Positions 1 through 9,489 of a stretch of 64,000 nt of DNA are shown in pieces (position 1 is the first letter of the stretch; each line of letters starts with the position of its first letter). The notes below the pieces were generated by a model. The model worked only from the letters and a program-made list of their open reading frames with translations, made no database searches and was not told the DNA's origin. The position numbers and the translations under genes are program-made. Source of the stretch: Chlorogloea sp. CCALA 695. Lineage in GTDB: Bacteria > Cyanobacteriota > Cyanobacteriia > Cyanobacteriales > Chroococcidiopsidaceae. The stretch is taken from positions 124,001-188,000 of the forward strand of contig NZ_PVWN01000001.1 of the NCBI RefSeq assembly GCF_003003885.1. Reading direction: 5' to 3'.

Positions 1-1077
1 TGGAAAGCTTATACAGGAAACATTTTGCCTGAAGTAAAAGTAGTTAATCTTGATAGTGAGTCATTTGTAGGTTTAGATTTTGAGCGTAATGTTTCTCGAA
101 AGTCTTATCAGGTAGTTTTACAAGAATTACAAAATTTTCAGCCGGATATTATTCATGTAGACGAGCCAGAAAGGTTATTTACAGGCTTTTTAAAGATTCC
201 TGGAATAGATTATGCTAAACGGGCTGATATTCCTTGCGTTAGTTTTTTTCATACTAACTTATTAGAATACGGCAAAGATTATTTTAATACACCTACGGCT
301 ATAGATACAATTGTTAAGTATATTTTAAAGCTTCCCTTAGCGTGGATTTACAACAATTACGATTTGACGCTAGTTTCGAGCCAAGTTACTCAAACTAAAC
401 TTAAAAAACTAGGCGTAAATAATATATTAACTGAAGAATTATTAGGGATAGATATAGAAAAGTTTTCACCAACACTTAGACAAACAGATTTTTTTGAAAG
501 TAAGTATCAAATTCCAAATATCGATAGTAAAGTTAAGTTAATCTTTTTAGGGCGCTTAACTCCCGATAAAGGCTGGAAATTTACTATAGATGCGTTTACA
601 AAAGCCCAAAAGGTAAATCTTGAGGATGTAGCTTTAATTATTGCTGGTGATGGCTCAATGCGCGATCGCATTTCCCAAGAATTAGCTAAATTAACCCCCC
701 ACACCCACTTACTAGGTAGAGTTTCCCCCGACGACGTACCCGCACTACTAATTAACAGCGATATTCATGTCACTACCTCCGAAAAAGAAACTAAAGGTTT
801 GACTATTTTAGAAGCTATGGCGGCGGGAATCCCAGTATTAGCGCCTCGTGCTGGCGGCTTAGTTGATAGTATTGAAGATGGGGAAAATGGCTTGCTATTT
901 ACACCGCAAGATACAGTAGATTTTACAACCAAGCTCAAAACTTTAATCGATAACCCTAAATTGCGTCAAACAATGGGAATAAAAGCAAAAGCATCGGTTG
1001 CTGGGTATAGTTGGGAGCAAGCAACCAAAAACTTACTAAAAATATGGGAGCAGCAAATCAAAGCTAAAAGCAATTAA
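1..1077 (+). CDS. Glycosyltransferase family 4, N-terminus cut by window edge
   Basis: The reading frame is open from base 1, so the gene begins outside the window and only its last 358 residues are seen. The visible part holds the end of the acceptor domain, then a GT4 (GT-B fold) nucleotide-sugar domain. Near visible residues 184-191 is GRLTPDKG, and near 261-290 is the E-x7-E region (EKETKGLTILEAMAAG) followed by the PRAGGLVD loop that binds the donor phosphates. The layout resembles the cyanobacterial SqdX/diacylglycerol glycosyltransferase group, but the substrate cannot be told from sequence. A TTG at base 25 is in frame but is not a convincing start. The downstream ExoD-like gene is on the same strand 57 bp away. 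Confidence 0.85.
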   Translation, partial: WKAYTGNILPEVKVVNLDSESFVGLDFERNVSRKSYQVVLQELQNFQPDIIHVDEPERLFTGFLKIPGIDYAKRADIPCVSFFHTNLLEYGKDYFNTPTAIDTIVKYILKLPLAWIYNNYDLTLVSSQVTQTKLKKLGVNNILTEELLGIDIEKFSPTLRQTDFFESKYQIPNIDSKVKLIFLGRLTPDKGWKFTIDAFTKAQKVNLEDVALIIAGDGSMRDRISQELAKLTPHTHLLGRVSPDDVPALLINSDIHVTTSEKETKGLTILEAMAAGIPVLAPRAGGLVDSIEDGENGLLFTPQDTVDFTTKLKTLIDNPKLRQTMGIKAKASVAGYSWEQATKNLLKIWEQQIKAKSN

Positions 1078-1134
1078 CTTTTGTATCCGTTAAGCTAAGT
1101 AATAGCGGATTCTTTGCTGTAAATTATTCTACCA

Positions 1135-1740
1135 ATGCAACTAAGATTTTCCCAAGATATTAAATCGCTTCTAGAAAAACTATCCCAGCAACCCTTAACT
1201 CTTGGCGATATTTTGGCGGAAACTTCCGAGCGGGGGTTTAGCTTAGTTATATGTTTATTAGTTTTACCGTTTTTGTTGCCTGCACCGCCCGGACTGACAG
1301 GTCCATTAGGTACAGCTTGTATAATTTTAGCCGGACAAATGGCATTAGGAAAGACTTCGCCCTGGCTACCTAAAAGAATCGCTAAGTTTAAGTTTCCCCA
1401 TTGGTTTGTCCTCAAACTACTCCAACTACTGAAAAGAGTAACGAAAGTTTTAGAAAAAATCACTCGCCCGCGCTGGTCAAAATTAGCCCAAAGTCCTCAA
1501 GCTTGGCGGTTAAATGGACTTTGCATTGCTTGGTTATCTGTTTTACTAATTTCGCCAATTCCGTTTACAAATCCTATCCCGACGGTAGGAATTTTATTAT
1601 TAGCTGTTGCAACCTTAGAAGCGGATGGCTTATTGATGTGTATTAGCTATGGACTTACAGTGTTAATTTCCTTATTTTTTGGATTTATTGGTTACGCACT
1701 TTGGCAAGCACCAAGCTTGTTACCAGCTTTCTTCAAGTAA
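1135..1740 (+). CDS. Exopolysaccharide synthesis ExoD family membrane protein
   Basis: This 201-residue protein matches the ExoD family. It has a short cytoplasmic N-terminus with the TLGDILAETSERGF motif, then several hydrophobic segments (about residues 40-60, 62-72, 128-150 and 153-190). The conserved PFLLPAPPGLTGPLG stretch near residues 45-60 is typical. ExoD proteins are linked to exopolysaccharide production and alkali tolerance in rhizobia, but their biochemical role is unknown. The ATG at 1135 is the first in frame and gives the usual family length. Placement after a glycosyltransferase fits a loose polysaccharide or envelope theme, which is inference. It converges with mgtE, whose stop lies 8 bp away. 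Confidence 0.8.
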   Translation: MQLRFSQDIKSLLEKLSQQPLTLGDILAETSERGFSLVICLLVLPFLLPAPPGLTGPLGTACIILAGQMALGKTSPWLPKRIAKFKFPHWFVLKLLQLLKRVTKVLEKITRPRWSKLAQSPQAWRLNGLCIAWLSVLLISPIPFTNPIPTVGILLLAVATLEADGLLMCISYGLTVLISLFFGFIGYALWQAPSLLPAFFK

Positions 1741-1748
1741 CGTAGAGC

Positions 1749-3152
1749 TTACAACCCCAAAATCAACCGCGCCAAATTGAAGTAAATCAAAACTCCCGCA
1801 ACATCCACCGCCGTAGTGATAAACGGCGCAGACATCAAAGCTGGATCTAGACGCAGAAAACGAAACAAAAAGGGCAAAGCTGAGCCAGAAACCGAAGCTA
1901 AAACAGAAATTACAACTAAACTCACACCTACAGAAATCGCCACCGCCCAGTTACCTTGCAAAAAGTATGCCCAAACTGTAGCTATACTCCCCAACATCGT
2001 ACCGAGCATTAATCCCGCAATTCCTTCACGAAGAATTACCTGATACTGTCCCATCGCCCGAATTTCATCAGTATTCATCCCCCGAATTACTACCGTTGAC
2101 GACTGCGCCCCCACATTTCCCCCTGTACCCGTTAAGAGGGGAATAAACGCCGCTAGAGAGACTACTTGTTGTAAAAGACTTTCTTGAGACTTAATAATTG
2201 TCCCAGTGACAGTATTTGTCAGCAGCAAAACTAATAGCCACACTACCCGCTTGCGCGCAACGGTAAGTAAATCTGTCTGAAAGTAGTTATCGCCCCCCGA
2301 CTGTACCCCACCACCCAAAGCATAAATATCTTCGGTAGTTTCTTCTTGAATGATGTCGATAACATCATCTACCGTGACAATCCCTACAAGGCGCTGCTCC
2401 CTGTCTACTACAGGTACAGCCAGAAAGTCGTAACGCTGAATAACTTTAGCAACTTCTTCTTGATCAGTATCTGTGTAAATAAATACCGCCTCTCGCGTCA
2501 TAATTTCCCCAATTGTTTGCTGAGGCTGAGAAGTTACCAAGTCTCGCAATGACAATGTACCTGTCAAGCGCCGCGCATTGTCGGTAACGTATAAGTAGTA
2601 AATTGTTTCGGTGACATTTGCTAAATCACGAATACGCTCTAACGCTTGAGAAATTGTAAAGCCCTCTTTAAAAGAAATTAATTCCGGTGTCATAATCCGC
2701 CCCGCCGTACCAGCCTCATAGCCTAGAAGCTGGGCGGTGGCTTGCCTTTCGGTAGGGCTGAGTTGTTCTAGAAGCCGATTAACAATTTTTGCTGGCAATT
2801 CGTCAAATAGCCGCACGCGATCGTCTGGAGACATTTGATCGACAATATCCAACACATCTTGGCGCTTAAATTCTTCAATTAATGCCTGTTGGATGCTGGA
2901 ATCTAAATATTCGTAGACTTCAATTGCTTCACCCTTAGAAAGTAAACGAAAAGCGATCGCTTGCATCGCTTCGGGTAAGCCTTCAATAGCTTCGGCAATG
3001 TCGGCGGGTTGTACGGGTACTAAAATAGCCTTAGCGCCTTGCAAGTCGTTTTGTTCTAATAACGCCTGCAATTGACTCCGTACTAAATCTCGTAATTCTC
3101 GCCGCGAAACATCTTGCAGGGTATTAGAGGGTAAATTGTTATTTTCAGTCAA
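1749..3152 (-). CDS. mgtE: Magnesium transporter MgtE
   Basis: The 467-residue product has the MgtE order: an N-terminal helical Mg-sensing domain (about residues 30-130), paired CBS domains (about 135-265) and five transmembrane helices (about 295-467). The FIPLLTGTGGNVGAQSST stretch marks the start of the pore helices, and DVAGVLIYF lies near the C-terminus. It should form a homodimeric inner-membrane Mg2+ channel gated by cytosolic Mg2+. The start is a TTG at 3152: an in-frame TAG sits two codons upstream, so no earlier start is possible, and GGAAGG about 11 bp upstream can serve as ribosome binding site. No M-box-like structure was recognised in the 87-bp spacer to crcB. Confidence 0.93.
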   Translation of the reverse strand: MTENNNLPSNTLQDVSRRELRDLVRSQLQALLEQNDLQGAKAILVPVQPADIAEAIEGLPEAMQAIAFRLLSKGEAIEVYEYLDSSIQQALIEEFKRQDVLDIVDQMSPDDRVRLFDELPAKIVNRLLEQLSPTERQATAQLLGYEAGTAGRIMTPELISFKEGFTISQALERIRDLANVTETIYYLYVTDNARRLTGTLSLRDLVTSQPQQTIGEIMTREAVFIYTDTDQEEVAKVIQRYDFLAVPVVDREQRLVGIVTVDDVIDIIQEETTEDIYALGGGVQSGGDNYFQTDLLTVARKRVVWLLVLLLTNTVTGTIIKSQESLLQQVVSLAAFIPLLTGTGGNVGAQSSTVVIRGMNTDEIRAMGQYQVILREGIAGLMLGTMLGSIATVWAYFLQGNWAVAISVGVSLVVISVLASVSGSALPFLFRFLRLDPALMSAPFITTAVDVAGVLIYFNLARLILGL

Positions 3153-3239
3153 AGCCTACCATCCTTCCGCCATTCGCTCGATGTTGCTGCTTTTAGTCTA
3201 GGGGATAGCGGTATAGATAGGTTAAATGCGATCGCTCAT

Positions 3240-3641
3240 TTATTTTAACCACCTTACTAATTCCATCCCCAACTTGACGCTGGCAATTCCTCCTAAAGCA
3301 CTAGCAACCCCATAAATTAATGCTGGTACAATCTGCACGGCTTTAATTAGACTTACTGTATCTAATCCATAAGTAGAAAACGTTGTATAAGAACCCAAAA
3401 ACCCCGTAGCTATTAGTAATCTTACTTCGGGAGTAATTGTTATTACTGTTTCTGTTGCCAAACTAAAAAATAAGCCCATCAAGAAACAACCAGTCATATT
3501 AATAAAAAACGTACCGTAGGGAAAAGCAACCCCAAAACGCTCTACAAACCATAAGTTAAGGTAGTAGCGACTCAAAACCCCAGCAACCGCGCCTAAACTA
3601 ACAGCTACAGGATTGCGAATTGCAGCATCGTTAAATATCAA
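3240..3641 (-). CDS. crcB: Fluoride exporter CrcB/Fluc
   Basis: The 133-residue product has the four transmembrane helices of the CrcB/Fluc family. The signature GTFFINMTGCFLMGLF lies near residues 44-59 and GFLGSYTTFSTYGLD near 80-95, with the Phe, Ser and Thr residues that line the fluoride pore. It should act as a dual-topology dimer expelling F-. The start codon is most likely TTG at 3641, because an in-frame TAG lies just two codons upstream. I looked for a fluoride riboswitch in the upstream 300 bp and saw none. It lies upstream of mgtE on the same strand with an 87-bp spacer, so cotranscription is possible. Confidence 0.9.
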   Translation of the reverse strand: MIFNDAAIRNPVAVSLGAVAGVLSRYYLNLWFVERFGVAFPYGTFFINMTGCFLMGLFFSLATETVITITPEVRLLIATGFLGSYTTFSTYGLDTVSLIKAVQIVPALIYGVASALGGIASVKLGMELVRWLK

Positions 3642-3958
3642 AATCTAAGCTCGTAAATAATTAAAATCTATATTGTTTTGGTTTCTAAAGTTAGATTATA
3701 TACATTCTGAGTTTTGAAATGTAATAGAAACTACGAAAAACTAAGTAGCTAAATAAGTCCTACCCTGCAAATCTGATTTTAGGTAGATGCAATAAAGAGA
3801 AATTTTAAGCAATAATACAACGATTAGATTACCTAGCAATATCAAAAATACAACAAGTCACTTAAGGGCAGAACCTCAAAACGAGTAGTTGTTAATAGAA
3901 ACAACAGTTTTTGAATTTATAGACAAATAAAAATTACTGCAATCAAGGAGCAAAAGTA
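3642..3958. other. AT-rich divergent spacer between crcB and the gene at 3959
   Basis: This 317-bp region separates two divergent genes. It is AT-rich and contains no ORF with recognisable content, no clear hairpin with a U tract, and no recognisable riboswitch. It probably holds the promoters of both flanking genes. The AAGGAG at 3945-3950, 8 bp before the ATG at 3959, is a clear ribosome binding site. Confidence 0.5.
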
Positions 3959-4369
3959 ATGACTGAATCAAACGATATCCGGATTGAAATTATCCCTCAA
4001 GGTAGTGCCATCACTCCTCAAACAAACGCCCTAGTAGAAAGCGAAATGGCTGGAGAAACCGAAGCTATAAAAAGTGAAACAAAGGCTTTGATTGACGCGA
4101 TTAAAAAACGCGCCCAATCAGAAGCGCAATCGGCGGGAACTATAACCCGTGAAGCTTATCTGAATGCTGTAAAGAAAGCACGGACAACCATTGAAGAAAA
4201 TAAACTTATCGAACGCGATCGCATTGAGCATTCCTTTGAAATTGTACAAAGAGAAGCAGAGAAAAACTTTAATTCTGTAGCCAAAGAAGTATCAGAAATA
4301 GGCGATCGCCTAGCAGATGCAGCCAAAGCCGCTTGGGAAGTCTTGACAGCACCTCGCCCTCGTTCGTAA
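3959..4369 (+). CDS. Conserved-looking small charged protein of unknown function
   Basis: I do not recognise this 136-residue protein as a named family. It is acidic at the N-terminus and strongly charged throughout, with a long helical, probably coiled-coil region from about residue 28 to 128 (many Glu, Lys, Ala and Arg, no transmembrane segment). It ends in a short basic, Pro-rich tail (TAPRPRS). The start is well supported by AAGGAG at 3945-3950. A strong hairpin terminator follows the stop directly, so it is probably transcribed alone. The helix-rich make-up could suit a structural or stress-related protein, but no function is assigned. Confidence 0.7.
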   Translation: MTESNDIRIEIIPQGSAITPQTNALVESEMAGETEAIKSETKALIDAIKKRAQSEAQSAGTITREAYLNAVKKARTTIEENKLIERDRIEHSFEIVQREAEKNFNSVAKEVSEIGDRLADAAKAAWEVLTAPRPRS

Positions 4370-4376
4370 GCAGTAG

Positions 4377-4406
4377 AGAGTGTAGACTTCTCTACACTCT
4401 TTTTTG
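4377..4406 (+). terminator. Rho-independent terminator after the 3959 gene
   Basis: A perfect 10-bp stem (AGAGTGTAGA at 4377-4386 with its complement at 4391-4400) closes a CTTC loop and is followed by a run of T. It lies 8 bp after the stop of the upstream gene. Confidence 0.85.
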
Positions 4407-4524
4407 CAAAAGTCTTCCCAATTCCCAATTACCCACTCTCTTTTTGCAGCAAGATGGCAACGAATGCTAGATAATGGGGGAATTTGCAATTTCTATAGAT
4501 CCCATTTTCAGCAAAAATATACTT

Positions 4525-6312
4525 ATGCGAACTCACTATTGCGGCGAAGTTGATAAAAAAGCTATTGGAGAAACCGTCAACCTATACGGATGGGTAGATC
4601 GTCGCCGCGATCATGGAGGCGTGATATTTTTGGATCTGCGCGATCGCACAGGAGTAGTACAAATAGTTAGCGATCCTGTGCGTACTCCCACTTCCTACGA
4701 CGGAGCCAACGCCCTCCGCAATGAGTATGTAGTCCAAATTACCGGAATCGTCACTAAGCGCCCCGAAGAATCCTTAAACCCGCGCCTAGCTACTGGAGAA
4801 ATCGAAATCTATGCCGAAAGTATAGAAATACTTAACGCCGTTCGCAAACAATTACCGTTTCAAGTAGCTACTTCTGAAACCGAGTCAGTAAAGGAAGATT
4901 TGCGGCTGAAGTATCGTTATTTAGATTTGAGACGCGATCGCATGGCGGGAAACATGAAATTGCGCCACCAAGTCGTTAAAGCTATTCGCCGCTACCTCGA
5001 AGACGAACAAAATTTTATTGAAGTTGAAACGCCAATTTTGACTCGTTCAACCCCCGAAGGCGCTAGAGATTATTTAGTCCCCAGTCGCGTCAATCCTGGA
5101 GAATGGTTTGCTTTACCTCAATCGCCGCAACTATTTAAGCAATTATTGATGGTATCGGGGATGGATCGTTATTATCAAATTGCCCGTTGTTTCCGCGATG
5201 AAGACTTGCGCGCTGACAGACAGCCAGAATTTACGCAATTAGATATGGAAATGAGCTTCATGGCTCAAGAAGATATTATTAATTTGAATGAAGACTTAGT
5301 TTGTCATATCTTCAAAACTGTTAAAGGTACCGATTTACCTCGTCCTTTTCCCCGGCTGACTTATACCGAAGCAATGGAACGCTACGGGAGTGATAAACCT
5401 GATACTCGTTACGGTTTGGAACTTGTAAACGTTTCAGACTTATTTAGTACATCGGGATTTAAAGTATTTTCCGGCGCGGTTGCAAGTGGCGGTGTAGTAA
5501 AAGTGTTGCCAATTCCAGGGGGAAACAATGCAATTTCTAACGTTCGCATTAAGCCCGGTGGAGATTTATTTAAAGAAGCTAGTGTTGCGGGGGCGAAAGG
5601 TTTAGCTTACATTCGGGTACGCGATGATGGCGATATTGATACCATTGGGGCAATTAAAGACAATTTAAGCCCAGAGCAAAAACAAGAATTACTTAGCCGT
5701 ACAGGGGCGAAAGCTGGAGATTTGATGCTATTTGCGGCAGATAAGGTCGAAATTGTTAACAAAACCCTCGATCGCTTGAGAAGTGCGATCGCTCTGGAGT
5801 TGAATTTAATTGATGCTGACAAAATTAACTTGCTGTGGGTGACAGATTTCCCGATGTTTGAATGGAATGGGAGCGAGCAGCGTTTAGAAGCCCTACATCA
5901 CCCCTTTACTGCGCCCCATCCTGACGATTTGCACGATCTTAAAACCGCTAGAGCGCAAGCTTACGATTTGATATTCAACGGCTTTGAAATTGGCGGCGGT
6001 AGTTTGCGGATTTATAAAAAAGAAATTCAAGAACAAGTATTTGCAGCCATTGGGTTAACAAAAGCAGAAGCTGACAGTAAATTTGGCTTTTTGCTAGAAG
6101 CCTTTGAATACGGGACTCCACCTCACGGAGGTATTGCTTACGGCTTAGATCGGTTAGTAATGTTATTAGCTGGTGAGGAGTCCATTCGTGATGTAATTGC
6201 TTTTCCCAAAACTCAGCAAGCTAGTTGCTTATTGACGGCTGCGCCTTCAGGTGTAGATGACAAGCAGTTAAAAGAATTGTACGTTGCTTCTACGTACGAT
6301 CCCAAAGCTTAA
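4525..6312 (+). CDS. aspS: Aspartate--tRNA ligase
   Basis: This is a full-length bacterial-type AspRS of 595 residues. It has an N-terminal OB-fold anticodon-binding domain (about 1-105), the class II catalytic core, and the bacterial insertion (GAD) domain (about 290-410). The motif 2 region [18 protein letters not shown] lies near 215-232, and motif 3 [14 protein letters not shown] near 535-550. It charges tRNA-Asp with aspartate in the cytosol. I chose the ATG at 4525 because homologues begin with MRTHYCGE. The in-frame ATG at 4474 would add 17 residues without family support and has no ribosome binding site. It appears to be a single-gene unit after a terminator. Confidence 0.95.
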   Translation: MRTHYCGEVDKKAIGETVNLYGWVDRRRDHGGVIFLDLRDRTGVVQIVSDPVRTPTSYDGANALRNEYVVQITGIVTKRPEESLNPRLATGEIEIYAESIEILNAVRKQLPFQVATSETESVKEDLRLKYRYLDLRRDRMAGNMKLRHQVVKAIRRYLEDEQNFIEVETPILTRSTPEGARDYLVPSRVNPGEWFALPQSPQLFKQLLMVSGMDRYYQIARCFRDEDLRADRQPEFTQLDMEMSFMAQEDIINLNEDLVCHIFKTVKGTDLPRPFPRLTYTEAMERYGSDKPDTRYGLELVNVSDLFSTSGFKVFSGAVASGGVVKVLPIPGGNNAISNVRIKPGGDLFKEASVAGAKGLAYIRVRDDGDIDTIGAIKDNLSPEQKQELLSRTGAKAGDLMLFAADKVEIVNKTLDRLRSAIALELNLIDADKINLLWVTDFPMFEWNGSEQRLEALHHPFTAPHPDDLHDLKTARAQAYDLIFNGFEIGGGSLRIYKKEIQEQVFAAIGLTKAEADSKFGFLLEAFEYGTPPHGGIAYGLDRLVMLLAGEESIRDVIAFPKTQQASCLLTAAPSGVDDKQLKELYVASTYDPKA

Positions 6313-6371
6313 TAATTTTGAGTTGATTTCAAAAAACTGCCTAATTCAAAATTATTTACGTGTCCCCTCCT

Positions 6372-7520
6372 ATGAATCGAACTTTTACACCTCTGCAACA
6401 GTCTTTATTTACTTGGCTGCTAATCCTAGCGACAGGATGGGCGACACTTAGCGCTTTGAAATACGTAGGCGAGTTGCTGAGTATTTTAATTACGGCTGGA
6501 TTAATTGCTTTTCTACTCAATTACGCTGTAGCGGCGTTAAGTCGCTTTTTGCCTCGTGGTTTTGCCGCTTTACTCGTCTACTTACTTGCAGGAGTAACAA
6601 TTGTAGTTATTGGCTTAACTGTCGTACCTCCGGTATTTAACCAAGCTAGGCAACTTGTAACTAACTTACCTTCTTTACTAGAGGGAGGACAAGACCAACT
6701 TACCGCCTTTCAAGATTGGAGCATCGAACATAATTTACCTTTTGACGTGCGAATACTGGCATCACAGCTATTAGATCGAGTACAAACTCAAGCAGAAGCG
6801 ATCGCCTCTACAGGTTTTGGCTTGGTTATTGGCACTTTTAACTGGGTTTTAGACTTAATTTTAATCTTAGTAATCGCTTTCTATATGCTGATTGATGGCG
6901 AAAAGCTATGGCTAACTATTACGGGGGTATTTTCCCCCAAAATTCGTAGTGGCTTAACTGAAGCATTGCGGCGCAACTTACAAAGGTTTGTCTCTGGTCA
7001 ATTGCTCTTAGGCTTATTCATGGCAACTACCCTAACTTTGGCGTTTTGGTTGCTAAAAGTGCCATTTTTCCTTTTGTTTGCCGTAGTTATTGGCTTACTA
7101 GAAGTTGTCCCCTTTATTGGTGCAACTTTAGGAATTGCGATCGTTACAGTGGTTGTGGCTTTTATTGACTGGTGGCTGGCTTTGCAATTATTGGGAACTG
7201 CGATCGCCATTCAACAGGTAAAAGATAATTTAGTTGCGCCCCGCATTATGGGAAATCTTACAGGTTTATCGCCAGTAATTATTTTTATTTCCATTTTATT
7301 AGGCGCTCAAATTGGCGGCATATTAGGTGTAATTTTAGCAATTCCTCTAACGGGTGTTGCTAAAAGTTTGGCAGAAATTGTTGTCGATCCGCGCCTACCG
7401 CCGCAGACAGGATCGTTTTTTCACAACCCTTTTGCCAAAGATACAATTGATATAACTACAGAAAATTATGATGGCGATGGACGTTCTCGTTCTGACAAGT
7501 CGCAGTTAAATTTACCCTGA
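6372..7520 (+). CDS. AI-2E family transporter (PerM/YdiK-like permease)
   Basis: The roughly 382-residue product belongs to the AI-2E/UPF0118 membrane family. It has hydrophobic segments near residues 15-50, 60-90, 150-180 and 205-335, with the family signature near EVVPFIGATLGIAI and a conserved DNLVAPRIMG motif. Members have been tied to autoinducer-2 export or Na+/H+ antiport, so the substrate here is open. The ATG at 6372 is preferred over the GTG at 6360 four codons earlier, but neither has a clear ribosome binding site. A DoxX gene starts 7 bp after its stop, so the two are probably cotranscribed. Confidence 0.82.
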   Translation: MNRTFTPLQQSLFTWLLILATGWATLSALKYVGELLSILITAGLIAFLLNYAVAALSRFLPRGFAALLVYLLAGVTIVVIGLTVVPPVFNQARQLVTNLPSLLEGGQDQLTAFQDWSIEHNLPFDVRILASQLLDRVQTQAEAIASTGFGLVIGTFNWVLDLILILVIAFYMLIDGEKLWLTITGVFSPKIRSGLTEALRRNLQRFVSGQLLLGLFMATTLTLAFWLLKVPFFLLFAVVIGLLEVVPFIGATLGIAIVTVVVAFIDWWLALQLLGTAIAIQQVKDNLVAPRIMGNLTGLSPVIIFISILLGAQIGGILGVILAIPLTGVAKSLAEIVVDPRLPPQTGSFFHNPFAKDTIDITTENYDGDGRSRSDKSQLNLP

Positions 7521-7527
7521 TTAAACT

Positions 7528-7947
7528 ATGAACAAGTACAAGGAAATTTTGCGGGTTATCCTGGCGATGTCAATTATCATCGTTGGTATTCTTCACTTTG
7601 CCATCCCCGATCCTTTTGTAAAAATTGTCCCGCCTCAACTTCCTGATCCTCTGGCATTAGTCTATATCAGTGGAGTTTTTGAAATATTGGGCGGAATTGG
7701 GCTATTAGTCCCAAATGTTAGCCGTGCCGCCGCTTGGGGTTTAATTGCGCTATTTGTCGCCGTTTTTCCAGCTAATATCAATATGGCAGTTAATCGCATC
7801 CATCTCGACAATGTTCCCGATTCACCCGTATTTCAATACATCCGTTTACCCCTCCAAGCGGTACTAATTGCTTGGGCTTACTGGTATACAAAACCATCCT
7901 CCGATGCTCGTAATCAAGCTTCATTAATCAACTTAGATGAAAAATAA
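7528..7947 (+). CDS. DoxX family small membrane protein
   Basis: The 139-residue product has four hydrophobic helices (about residues 8-25, 45-65, 72-90 and 108-125). Its pattern matches the DoxX-like family: FAIPDPFVKIVPP after helix 1, ISGVFEILGGIGLLVP, and an NINMAVN segment. DoxX proteins sit in the inner membrane and are linked to oxidoreductase or redox-stress functions, but their reaction is not settled. It follows the AI-2E permease by 7 bp. The charged C-terminus (KPSSDARNQ and onward) should be cytoplasmic. Confidence 0.75.
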   Translation: MNKYKEILRVILAMSIIIVGILHFAIPDPFVKIVPPQLPDPLALVYISGVFEILGGIGLLVPNVSRAAAWGLIALFVAVFPANINMAVNRIHLDNVPDSPVFQYIRLPLQAVLIAWAYWYTKPSSDARNQASLINLDEK

Positions 7948-7981
7948 TTGCGATCAGTCACAATAAAATACTCAGAGATTC

Positions 7982-8030
7982 CCCCTTTTAAGGGGAAAAA
8001 TATTTATTATACCCCCTTTTTTAAAGGAGC
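7982..8030. other. Pair of C/G-T/A hairpins between convergent genes
   Basis: Between the convergent DoxX and desaturase genes are two short inverted repeats, CCCCTT-TT-AAGGGG (7982-7995) and a weaker CCTTTTTTAAAGG-type repeat near 8013-8028. They are placed where a bidirectional terminator would be expected, but the U tracts are imperfect. Confidence 0.35.
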
Positions 8031-8084
8031 TCGCCAACTACAACAAAAGGACTTTTACAACATTTCTAATAAGCCTGCTATCCA

Positions 8085-9167
8085 CTATTTTTGATTAAGC
8101 GGACACGGGACGGTATTTCTTCCTGACCAATCGGTAAAAGTATTTTCATCTTTATAATGTCGGGGAGTTTCCATCAATAAATTCCAAGCATCCCCAGCAT
8201 CTAATAAATTCATCCGACCAGGATAATGAGTTTGAATTAACTCTTGCACTAGAGGATAATAATCTGAGTTTATACCAGGAAAAATATGATGTTCGGTATG
8301 ATAAGAAAAGTTTAAATGTAACTTATCAAATATCTTAGGAACGCGTAGAGAAATACTATTTATCAATGGATCATTAATCGTTGTCATGCGACAAAGCATA
8401 TGATTTGTATAAATATAAAACATCAATCCCGCGTAGCCAATACCAATAGGTAGAAAGTAGCCAAGTACAAGTTTTAAAGGCGAAAATTGCAGAAACGCAA
8501 TAATACAAAAGTGCAGCGATAACATTACTAAAAGTTCACCCAGTATTGCTACACGTTTCTTAGAACTACGCGAAAAAGCGGCGGGAACGTAGTCAGCAGG
8601 TTTTTGATTAAATAATAATGTAGAAGTCAAATTGCGAAAAGCATGGACTCCCCAAGCCGTAGCCATTCCTACAGTTAGAAATAGCGGATTAACAGCAAAA
8701 GAAGGTACAAATAGGTTTTGAATCCACTTACCCCAAGTTTTAGGTTGTTCGTATAAATAATTGCGATCAGGATCGGCTAAGGAGTTTGTTTTGCTATGAT
8801 GTTCTTGGTTATGTACTGCTTTCCACATTGTAGGTGGCATCCATAACATTGTTAATCCCAACAAACTTAGAAAGTGGATTAAGCGATTATTTTTAATTAC
8901 GCTGCCGTGCATGATGTTATGAGACGTAAAGAGTAAAACAATTACACTATTTCCCATGACTACAGCTATTGGTAAATAAAGCCAAAGCAGATATACAGAC
9001 CAATTATTTAGCTGCAATGCGATCGCCCAACCGCAAATTAGTATGGCTATATTCAATAGTAAAACGAAGATTTTACTCGGATCGCTTTCAAAAGCCTTAG
9101 CAGGAAGAAATGGTCGCAAGGTTTTTGCATATTCAGCTTGAGTAATCATCCGATCGTCAATTTTCAT
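8085..9167 (-). CDS. Fatty acid desaturase (membrane di-iron)
   Basis: The 360-residue product has the three histidine boxes of membrane desaturases: HNIMH, HNQEHH and HTEHH, in the right order. They are separated by pairs of hydrophobic segments. It should introduce a double bond into an acyl-lipid chain using O2 and ferredoxin. The regiospecificity is not clear: the boxes differ from those of DesA, DesB, DesC and DesD. I chose ATG at 9167. The longer frame to 9206 uses TTG and adds 13 residues without family support. The long AT-rich upstream region may carry cold-responsive control, as is known for cyanobacterial desaturases, but no element was identified. Confidence 0.87.
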   Translation of the reverse strand: MKIDDRMITQAEYAKTLRPFLPAKAFESDPSKIFVLLLNIAILICGWAIALQLNNWSVYLLWLYLPIAVVMGNSVIVLLFTSHNIMHGSVIKNNRLIHFLSLLGLTMLWMPPTMWKAVHNQEHHSKTNSLADPDRNYLYEQPKTWGKWIQNLFVPSFAVNPLFLTVGMATAWGVHAFRNLTSTLLFNQKPADYVPAAFSRSSKKRVAILGELLVMLSLHFCIIAFLQFSPLKLVLGYFLPIGIGYAGLMFYIYTNHMLCRMTTINDPLINSISLRVPKIFDKLHLNFSYHTEHHIFPGINSDYYPLVQELIQTHYPGRMNLLDAGDAWNLLMETPRHYKDENTFTDWSGRNTVPCPLNQK

Positions 9168-9489
9168 GCATTTTGTGAAGGTAGATGACTTATTTAAAAA
9201 AATCAAGCTAATTTTTAACTTGATTTACGATTTGATTGTACTTAGACAGCTAAATACAACTTGTTAAAAACTTAACCTCTAAAAAACGAAAAAAGAACTT
9301 TAAATCGATTTTTTTAAGATACAGCTTTATTTGAGACAAAAAAATATTTGTATAAGCCCAGTTTAGGATGACAAAAAATGGCTTTTGTGTTATACAACTA
9401 ACCGAAACTATTTTAAATAATTATTTTTGCCCACTATGTGATTGTACAGTTAATTTTTAAATATTTTTCTAGATATTTGTAAACTGAGT
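9168..9489. other. Very AT-rich spacer upstream of the desaturase
   Basis: This 322-bp stretch has no credible ORF. It is strongly AT-rich, with several A and T runs, and should hold the desaturase promoter and leader. At its right end (9479-9493) is a perfect 7+1+7 palindrome GTAAACT-G-AGTTTAC, which could be an operator for the decayed gene that follows. That role is a guess. Confidence 0.4.

Noticed and set aside
3642-3958. Possible fluoride riboswitch before crcB
   Set aside because: No conserved core sequence or pseudoknot-like pairing was seen by eye.
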